From: Neocallimastix lanati (nom. inval.)
Lineage: Eukaryota > Neocallimastigomycota > Neocallimastigomycetes > Neocallimastigales > Neocallimastigaceae
DNA: 64,000 bases
Direction: 5' to 3'
NCBI GenBank assembly: GCA_016946835.1
Contig: JACVTC010000092.1
Coordinates: 231,501-295,500 of the forward strand
The notes beneath the pieces were generated by a model that did no database searches, had not been told where the DNA came from, and was given only the letters and a program-made list of their open reading frames with translations. Shown here piece after piece: positions 56,323 to 64,000 of the stretch (position 1 is its first letter; the number at the start of each line of letters is the position of its first letter). The translations under genes were made by a program, and so were the position numbers.

Positions 56323-57846
56323 ATTTTATGAATAAATCATCTGAAGTTAAAAAATATGGTGAAGTAAGTTCAACACCTTTAATAAATTTGAAGGATATAT
56401 TTATTAACAATATTGCCCCATATAATACAAAAAATCCTACAAATGAATTTATTTTACCTGAAAATAACTCTGATGATAAAATCATTAATGAAGTAATGCA
56501 GCATGATATATTTTTTAATAGTTCTATTAAACTAGTTCATTTTCAAAATCAACAAGCGATGACGGATTATTTTAACGATAATCGTAACTTTCTTTTGGCT
56601 ACTGTTATTTTTGAAAGTGATAATTATCTCCATTATACTGTTAGAGTAAATAATACCTGGACTCCAGATTCTAAACTCGAACCTATAATGGACTATGCAA
56701 AAGGTAGATACTTCGATGATCAAACAGGAATAGCTGAAGGAGATAAATATGAATATTTGTTTTCACCAATTCAAGTAGCTGTCGATCAAGCTATCATTCG
56801 CTTAAAAACTAATGACCAAACTTTAAAGATGGATTATTCTTTTGGAAAATTGGTGAAATCTTCCACTGAATATAACGAAAATAATTCTAGCGGTATCGTA
56901 GGATCTTATGTTGCCATGATGTTTTTATTGTGTGTATTGTTAATATTGTAATTTCTATTGTTAAAGAAAAAGAATCTGGAATTAAAAATGGTTTATTAAT
57001 GGCAGGTGTCTATCCTTCAGTTTTTTGGCTCTCTTGGTTAATATTCTATTTATTTGTTATTTTTGTAGTTTCAGGGGGTATAACTATATTTTTCTATTTC
57101 TTTAAAACTCTATCTAATATAAATCCTTTATTCATATTTTTGAGTATTTTCTTTTACGGAATGAGTTGCTGTTCATTAAGTTTCATATTTAGTTACTTTT
57201 TCAAGAATACTAAAACAGCTGGACCTGTTGTCAGTATCATATCTGTTATCATTATTATGGCAAATATGGCTACTTCCTATGTAAGTTTGAAAATCAGAAA
57301 ATTAGTTGCTATTTTTTTGTCACCTATTTATATTTGTTCCTTTATCTATAAAATCGATAAAATGAAAAGTCACAATGAGAATCTCACTTTTAATAACTTT
57401 ATTAAAAGTGATTCCGGATACTTTTTATTGATATTATTAGCTAATAATATTCTTTATTACGTATTAGCTATCGTTTTGGATATTATCGATAATGCTGGTG
57501 GTTTTAAATTTTTCCTTTTGAAATCTTTCCTTTTGAAATCTTTCCTTTTGAAAGGTGAAAATGAATGTAATATAGGATATCAAGATGATTATCAAAAAGA
57601 TATTCAAGATGACGAAACAAATAAAAATAAAAAATGTATGGTGGAAGTCAGTGGTATTAGTAAGATTTTTGAAAAAAAAAAAAAGCGAAGATGATTCTAA
57701 ATATCAAAATAATTCCAATTCCAAATCGCAAAACTTTTTCAATTTCAAATCTATAAATATTTTCAAATCGACTAAAATGTCTAAATTTATAGCAGTGAAT
57801 AATGTTAGTTTTAATGTTTATCAAGATGAAATTTTCTGTATTTTAG

Positions 57847-58040
57847 GTAAATAAAAAATTCAAAATTTTTTTATTTAATAACTGGTTATCATCATTATAG
57901 TTTTTTCATGTAATATTAAATTAAAAAATATTCGTTGTATTAATGTTTTGTTTTGTTTTTTTATCATAACCTCTCATTTTAAATATTTTTATTTAAAATT
58001 ATATATATTTAAATTTCTTAAATTGGTTATATTCATAAAG
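57847..58040 (+). other. Intron 2 of the ABCA pseudogene, inside Walker A
   Basis: GTAAAT donor after CTGTATTTTAG and acceptor ATTCATAAAG, 194 bp. It splits the first Gly codon of GYNGAGKTT (G|GT), which shows it is a real intron. Confidence 0.85.
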
Positions 58041-61000
58041 GTTATAATGGAGCTGGTAAAACTACATTAATATAATGGTAGGTCTTTTAAAAGCAAATAA
58101 AGGTGATGTCTATTACGATGGCATGAGTATAAACTCAGACGCTTATAATATTAGAAAAGATTTTGGTGTCTGTGCCCAAGTTAATATTATTTATGATGAA
58201 TTGACTGTAGAGGAACACATTCAATTTTATGCAGGATTGAAAAATACTAAAGTTAATGTCGATGAATTATTGATGGATATTGATCTTAATCATCAGAGAA
58301 AAACAAAAGCTTCTAAATTGAGTGGTGGTCAAAAACGTAAACTGTGTATTGGTATGTCTACTATTGGTAATCCAAAATATATCTTTTTAGATGAGCCAAC
58401 CACTGGATTAGATCCATTGTCTAGATGAAAATTTTGGGATCTTCTCATGAAGAAAAAGAAAGGTCGTGTTATCTTCCTCACCACTCATTATATGGATGAA
58501 GCAGATATTCTTGCGGATCGTAAACTTATTCTTAATAAAGGAAAAATTCGTTGTCTTGGTACTAGTCTTTATCTCAAAAATCATTTTAATATGAAATATA
58601 ATTTGGAAATAGAAACAAATGATAGAGCACGTGTTCATAAATTAATTCAAAATTATGTGCAAAATGCAATTTATGTTGAAAATAAAGAAAATAATCAACA
58701 GAACAATAGAAGAGAAAGTTTCAAATACCATACTTGGAGGTTACCATTAAAGCTTTCTTATAAGTTTTCAGCTCTTTTAAATAATTTGGAATACTGCTCT
58801 GATAATAATAATTTCATTAAAAAAATTGCTTTATTTATGCCAACATTAGAAGAACTTTTTATTCGATTAGAAGATGAAACGTATGATAATGAAGATTATG
58901 ATAACAGACATACCGATAATGATAGATATATATTAAACACTGACAGTCATTTACCAAGATTGGATCCAGTTGAAAAACCAAGTAGTCTTAAAATTCTACA
59001 CCATCTTATATCTAATCGATTAAATATATTTTTAAAAGATAATCAATATATTTCTAATGCTATTCTTCAACCAGCAGTGATCAGTACTCTATTATTATAT
59101 ATTATGAATAAGTACATTAATAACAATAGTATGTCTTCCTCATCGTCAAAATTAATATCTATTAATTCTATGTATAATCAAACTATTTTAAATATGGATC
59201 CTCAATCTAATCTTGGAAATATCGTTAATACAATAGGTATAAAAAATGATAACTATAAAATGTCTACATCTTTAAGTAGCATAAAAAGTCCTCAGTATAA
59301 CGAACACTATTATTTAGCTTCAGTTGGTGGTCAGCAAAGTCAAAATTATTATCAATTCCAAATTAACTACAATGATACAATGATTCATTCTATACCAGCA
59401 ATAATCAATTTCATTAGTAATTCTATTTTGGCTTCCAAAAATATTAATGGAGAAATTGAAGTTAATTCTTATCCATTTGATACAAGTAATAATGTATTAA
59501 CCCTTATTTTGTCTTTATCTTGTTTTCTTATTGGTTACAGCATTGTCTCAGGTTTGGCTAAGTTTACTCCATTGGTTGTTCGTGAAAGAGTTCAACATCT
59601 TTTACAACAGTTACAATTGAATGGAGTATCAAAAATGAATTATTGGTTATCCATTTTTATCTCTGATTGTATTATTTTCTTTATTTCATATCTCGCTATT
59701 ACTACACTTGCTGTATTAATTAAATTTGAACCTTTACTCGATAAAAGAGTATATTTAATGGTAATCATAAGTGGTGTGCTTTGGAGTATTCCAACCATTC
59801 TCTGCCAATATCTTTTTAGCTTTATGTTCAACAAAGAGGAAACTGTCATTACTATAACGAATCCTGTCAATATATATTCATTATTGATTGGTTATATTGT
59901 TTTAATCTTCATCAATCAAAACGTAAATCAAACAGATGGATTCGATAATTATCTATACAGTACACGAAATGTTTGGATTAATATTGCTATTACATCTGTT
60001 GCTCCAACTTATGATATTGTTGCGCTTTTACAATCCATATTTGATATGAAAAATTATAATCAATTATTTAATTATCAATTCAATGTTGCAAATTTCCTAA
60101 AATTTAGAAACGGATTTATGCCTATCATTATTGTACTTCTGGTTTTAACTATCATTTATTCTTTAGTATTATATTTCTTGGATAGCTACAAAAAGAGAGG
60201 AAATAAAAAGAATATTTATAGTGTGTCTCCAGGAATTCTTCAAGAAATGAAAAATATTTAAGTCAGGGTGATAATGATGTTAAAAACGAATATCATTATG
60301 TCAAAAAGCATCTCAATGAATTACCATTGAGCGTTGTACAACTCAGTAAGGAATTTAAAGTATTACCACCTTCTGATAAAGAAAAGCGTAATGAATTTAT
60401 GAGCAGGGATCCAGAAAAATTCACATATGGTGAAGTACATCCATCCATTTATACAGGAAAATTGGTTAAAACAGCTGTTATTGATGTGAACTTTGGGGTG
60501 AAAAATCATGAATGTTTTGGTTTATTAGGACCTAACGGCGCAGGTAAATCTACAACCTTAAATTGTATAACATTAACAATTTCTCTAACTACAGGTAAGG
60601 TTTGTTTCAATGGTATTGATGTCTATTCTAATTATGCCAATAAAATATCAATGGGTTATTGTCCTCAAGAAGATATCTTGTGGAAAGAAATAACTGTATG
60701 TGAGCATATTGAGTTTTTCTTGAAGATTCGTGGTTATGTAGAAGAAGAAGCCAAAAACTATGCAACTCAGTACATAGAAGCCTCTGGTTTAGAAGATCAT
60801 CAACATAAACGTACAGATGAAATTAGTGGAGGTACAAAACGTAAGCTTTCCATTCTCATTGCTATTTGTAGTTATCCCAAACAGATTTTACTTGACGAAC
60901 CTACCGCTGGTATGGATCCTTCTACACGTCGCTTTGTTTGGAATATTATTAAAGAAACAAAGAATATGAATAATTCTGCTTTAATAATGACAACTCACTC

Positions 61001-61385
61001 AATGGAAGAAGCAGAAAATTTATGTGATCGCTTGGGTATTCTTGTTAATGGACGTATCATTTGTATTGGATCACCAGAGCATTTAAAGATGAAATATGGA
61101 GAAGATTATATTTTAGAATTACAATCCAATAATATTGAAATGTTCCATAAGAAAGTAGTTATACGTGAAAGATTATTTGGTGATTGCAATTATAAGGTAG
61201 AAAACTCTTCTTTTAATCGTGTTAAATATGAAGTACATATGACTAGAAATCTTGGTAAAATATTTGAAGTTATGGAGCACTATAAATCTTTAGGTTTAGT
61301 AATTGATTATAGTTTTAATCAAGCCTCCCTTGAGCAAATATTTATTAAATTTGCAAAAATGCAAATTATCAATACTGAACACTAA

Positions 61386-61685
61386 ACATTAGATTTTAAA
61401 AATTAATTAAAAATAGATATTATAAACATTAGAAAAATATTTATACTAAAGTTTAAAATATTTATAAATTAAAAAGAAAACGCAAAAACTTTAATAATTT
61501 ATTTAAAATTTATAATTAAAAATTATTAATATTTTGAATAAGCATGAAAGTTAAAAAAAAAAAAAAAAAAATCAATGAAAATTTTTATTTTAGATGAGAA
61601 TATATTTAGAAATATCTATTATTTAAAATAAACAAACAAAATAAATTTGATGTTAAAAAAATAGAAAAAAAAATGTAATAGAAAT

Positions 61686-61717
<32 letters not shown>

Positions 61718-62150
61718 TTAAAAATAAAAAATTAAAAATTAAAATAAAAAATAAAAAATAAAAATAAAAATAAAAATAAAAATAAAAATAAAAATAAAAA
61801 TAAAAATAAAAATAAAAATAAAAATAAAAATAAAAATAAAAATAAAAATAAAAATAATATTAGTAATTGAAAGATAATAGAAAAAAAAACTAATTTTCAT
61901 AATAATATTTATGTTATATATAACACAAGTGTTGATAAAATTCCATGTTTTTATATTTAATTGTGGTTTGTTCTAGATACATATTAATTTATATTTTAAT
62001 TCGTAATTACAATATATTTAATATAATTTAATTTAAAATTTTATTAAACTTAAGCTAGACTATAACTTTATATTAATAAAGTTAACATATGTTAAAAATT
62101 TAGATATATAATAAAAATAATAATAATAATATAATAATTTATTATATTAG
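61386..62150. other. AT-rich intergenic stretch
   Basis: It contains an AAAAAT-type microsatellite (61680-61858) and otherwise low-complexity sequence. The bases GTGGTTTGTTCTAGA near 61961 resemble part of the copia LTR at 35626-35844 (GTGGCTTGTTCTAGA), perhaps an old LTR piece. No gene was recognised. Confidence 0.45.
61680..61858. repeat. Microsatellite, unit AAAAAT
   Basis: About 28 units, imperfect in the first half and nearly perfect in the second. Confidence 0.9.
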
Positions 62151-62159
62151 ATATTAATA

Positions 62160-62390
62160 ATGTTGACATTGAATCCACCCAATGATGTGGACTGTTTTTC
62201 CAGGTCCATGGAGGGTTGATGGAAAAGGATTAACCTATATCAGGTGTACTAATTACAGCTTTCTGTGATTCTGATGATAATCGATGGTTATCCTTTCTAA
62301 AGTGGCTTCTAGTACGAAGAGTGGAAACTGGAATACTGGAAGACTGTAGAAAGTGAACCTGATGTTTTATATTGTTTTAAACTGGATATG
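62160..62390 (+). other. GC-richer island of unknown nature
   Basis: About 230 bases are clearly richer in G and C than the flanks. Short frames look protein-like: MMWTVFPGPWRVDGKGLTY from 62193, and in another frame NRWLSFLKWLLVRRVETG near 62280-62340. Neither exceeds about 45 codons. GGTT...AACC and CCAC...GTGG pairs occur as well. It may be the remains of an exon or a structured RNA. I do not recognise it. Confidence 0.35.
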
Positions 62391-63007
62391 TAGTAACATT
62401 GGAATTGTATAATTATTAATATCATGTAGTTTCTACATATTATCATTGTAATGAATCTATTGTATTTTTTACTTTAGCATTATTTTGTGTATGTATTTTT
62501 CTATAGTATTTTTATACTTTCATGTAGCTATTGTAAAATGGAAATGTAGGAGATTGATTCACTCCAAAGCTTGTGTTTAAGACATTATTTAACGGATGGG
62601 AATCTTTTTTATAGTCTTTCTCTACTAATATTTTTTCTTTTTAAATATACTTTTAGCTAATTTATGATTATTCAACAGAAAATTTTTAACATCTTAAAGC
62701 GCTTTATTAATTGAAAGAATTACAATCAGTCAAAAGATAAAAAGAAACAATTATTCATTTTAACAGTATATACAAGTAATTTTGTATCAATAAATTATTA
62801 ACCCTTGAGTAATTTTATAAATATTATATCAGTTATATAGGATAAAATCAATTATTTACAAAATCTAAAATCTATTAAATCATCAAGAACAATTTTATAT
62901 TTCAAGCTTTCAAATATTCAACACCAATATTTTTTATTTACTATTTAAAGGGAATTTACTTTCTCTTTTATTTTTTATTTTATTTTATTATATATATATA
63001 AAAAATG

Positions 63008-63043
<36 letters not shown>

Positions 63044-63110
63044 GATAAAATTTTTTTTATTATTTTTATTATTTTTATTTTATTCTTCTTTTATTTTATT
63101 TTTTAGGCTT
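62391..63110. other. AT-rich stretch without recognised genes
   Basis: No frame of note. An A run of about 40 lies near 63008-63042, followed by T-rich sequence ending in TTTTTAG just before the LINE frame. Confidence 0.45.
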
Positions 63111-63117
63111 TCTTGAA

Positions 63118-63321
63118 ATGGATAATACTTCTTCAAATTCAGCAATTATACCTGTTTTGCGACGTGGTCTTCGAAGATACGATATTCAGAATAAAGATTT
63201 CATTCTTATCTTCATTCATGATCTTCAATCACGGTCTGTTAGTAATCTTTGGGAATTTCTTAGTAAACGTATTTCCAATTGCAATGAAATAGTTCATGGA
63301 ATTATAAAAACACACACCTAA
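63118..63321 (+). CDS. Short frame upstream of the LINE endonuclease, 67 aa
   Basis: ATG at 63118, stop at 63319-63321, one base before the ATG of the next frame and in a different reading frame. The protein (RRGLRRYDIQNKDFILIFIHDLQSR in its middle) has no domain I know. It may be the end of an ORF1-like protein or the true N-terminus of the endonuclease protein after a frame change. A pyrimidine-rich TTTTTTAG lies 14 bases upstream of the ATG and could be a splice acceptor. Low certainty. Confidence 0.4.
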   Translation: MDNTSSNSAIIPVLRRGLRRYDIQNKDFILIFIHDLQSRSVSNLWEFLSKRISNCNEIVHGIIKTHT

Positions 63322-63322
63322 T

Positions 63323-64000
63323 ATGGAAAATTACTTCATTTTAAGGATAAACTATGATAAACCCACTTATTACCTAAATATTTTATTTCTTCTTACCCAT
63401 TGCCTTCCAATCAATAAAATTAATTGGATCCAAACCGACAAAATCAGAACTTTCAGTGAAGTTAAGAAATTTAACAACAAATTTTCTTCTTTTGAAACTA
63501 AATCAATGGCTAAAGATTTTCTTTATAGTAATATTTATTCACCGTCTACTCAGTTCTTTAATCTTTGTGTCAGTTGGAACATTAATGGATGGAATGATGA
63601 AAAACGTGATGGTATTAGATACTTTAATGAAATTTTTAAACCCATCTGTATTTGCTTGCAAGAGGTCGGTAATAGCCAATACCTTAATGTACATTCAAAG
63701 AATTACCCATTTCTTTGTCACTATAATACAATTTTACGAAAAGCTGATCCAAATATACCCGGTATGAGAGGTCTTAGTATAAGTGTACAACGTTCATGTT
63801 CATTTTCTCCTAATCCCTTTGAATATAAGTATATCATTTCTGTCAACATTACTTCTTTTTGGGGAATTAAATGCACTATTGGTAATATTTATGTTCCTAC
63901 GGTCACTCATAAGGAAGAAAGAAAGAATGCCTTTTCAGAAATTACTAATTGGATAAAGAAACATACTAATACACCTTCTATTCTTGTAGGTGACTTTAAT
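63323..64000 (+). CDS. LINE (non-LTR retrotransposon) ORF2, endonuclease part, partial
   Basis: Open from the ATG at 63323 to the window end (226 codons). It encodes an AP-like endonuclease of the exonuclease-endonuclease-phosphatase fold: VSWNINGWND (about residue 90, catalytic Asn), ICLQEVGNSQ (about 115, catalytic Glu), MRGLSISVQ, GNIYVP, and ILVGDFN at the very end (catalytic Asp and Asn). Such a domain nicks target DNA for target-primed reverse transcription. A reverse transcriptase should follow beyond 64000. Residues 1-80 are not recognised. A host EEP enzyme is less likely given the sequence style and context. Confidence 0.78.
   Translation, partial: MENYFILRINYDKPTYYLNILFLLTHCLPINKINWIQTDKIRTFSEVKKFNNKFSSFETKSMAKDFLYSNIYSPSTQFFNLCVSWNINGWNDEKRDGIRYFNEIFKPICICLQEVGNSQYLNVHSKNYPFLCHYNTILRKADPNIPGMRGLSISVQRSCSFSPNPFEYKYIISVNITSFWGIKCTIGNIYVPTVTHKEERKNAFSEITNWIKKHTNTPSILVGDFN

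Larger units (their letters stand above)
55960..61385 (+). pseudogene. ABC transporter, subfamily A (full-length type), decayed host gene
   Basis: Layout: N-terminal helix (55960-56062), large extracellular loop, first membrane domain (about 56880-57560), first nucleotide-binding domain, second membrane domain with its own loop (59000-60200), second nucleotide-binding domain. NBD1: Walker A GYNGAGKTT (58041), LSGGQKRKL (58318), Walker B YIFLDEPTTGLDP (58378). NBD2: GPNGAGKST (60531), ISGGTKRKLS (60823), ILLDEPTAGMDP (60885), TTHSMEEAE (60990). ABCA proteins move lipids across membranes. Breaks: frame changes near 55995, 56940, 57672 (A12 run), 58065 and 60255, and a TGA at 58426. Sequencing errors in homopolymers could explain some, not the TGA. 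A triple FLLKS repeat lies at 57511-57556. Confidence 0.85.

Noticed and set aside
56328-61385. Several separate transporter-related genes
   Set aside because: The pieces follow one ABCA domain order without gaps, and two in-phase introns join them into one decayed locus.
61900-62100. Solo copia LTR
   Set aside because: Only about 15 bases clearly resemble the LTR at 35626-35844; no borders or target duplication were found.
62193-62280. Short exon encoding MMWTVFPGPWRVDGKG
   Set aside because: Protein-like, but only 28 codons with no matching neighbours or convincing splice sites.

Overview
The window is extremely AT-rich nuclear DNA of a microbial eukaryote: Asn-rich proteins, GT-AG introns in a host gene, long A/T runs and a dense load of retroelements. 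Base composition, Ty3/gypsy and Ty1/copia elements with Asn-rich gag tails, FLYWCH-type MULE transposases and an ABCA-class transporter would all fit an anaerobic gut fungus (Neocallimastigomycota). That is an inference from style; no marker gene proves it, and a dictyostelid-like amoeba is the main alternative. Almost all of 1-55240 is transposable elements inside one another. The only clear host gene is a decayed ABCA transporter at 55960-61385.

Layout. 1-2261: 5' end of a gypsy element on the minus strand (E0: LTR, primer site, gag, start of pol). 2637-8238: a tRNA-headed, Pol III-type SINE-like unit with a 15-bp target duplication, split by a 1.1-kb LTR-like insertion (2658-3804), a gag-only gypsy element (E1, 3936-7201) and a solo LTR (7206-7906). 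8239-9308: relic of a FLYWCH/MULE transposon, whose tail is split by a decayed copia element (E4, 9314-14404). 15101-15549: a non-continuous gene for a small secreted Cys-rich protein, with an LTR copy just upstream. About 16540-22415: a gypsy element (E3), then a gypsy fragment (22720-24155). 24156-35844: an old copia copy on the minus strand, split by a MULE (24479-26941) and by a nearly whole gypsy element (E2, 27047-34520). 37277-43747: a copia element (E5) with identical LTRs. 44690-46266: two copies of a promoter-like repeat. 46483-55236: a copia element on the minus strand (E6), split by the 5' part of another gypsy element (E7, 48798-about 51355). 55960-61385: ABCA pseudogene with two introns. 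63118-64000: start of a LINE with an AP-type endonuclease, running off the window.

How the parts work together. Four gypsy elements (E0, E2, E3, E7) share the same apparent gag-pol recoding device: a slippery heptamer (A AAA AAC or U UUA AAC), exactly 8 nt, then a short stem-loop, with pol in the -1 frame. E0, E1, E2 and E7 share an 18-nt primer-binding site. E1 has near-identical LTRs and an open gag but no pol, so it probably depends on proteins of E2-like relatives. Four copia copies share a primer site complementary to the anticodon arm of tRNA-Lys(CUU), implying priming from a tRNA half. All sequence comparisons were made by eye.
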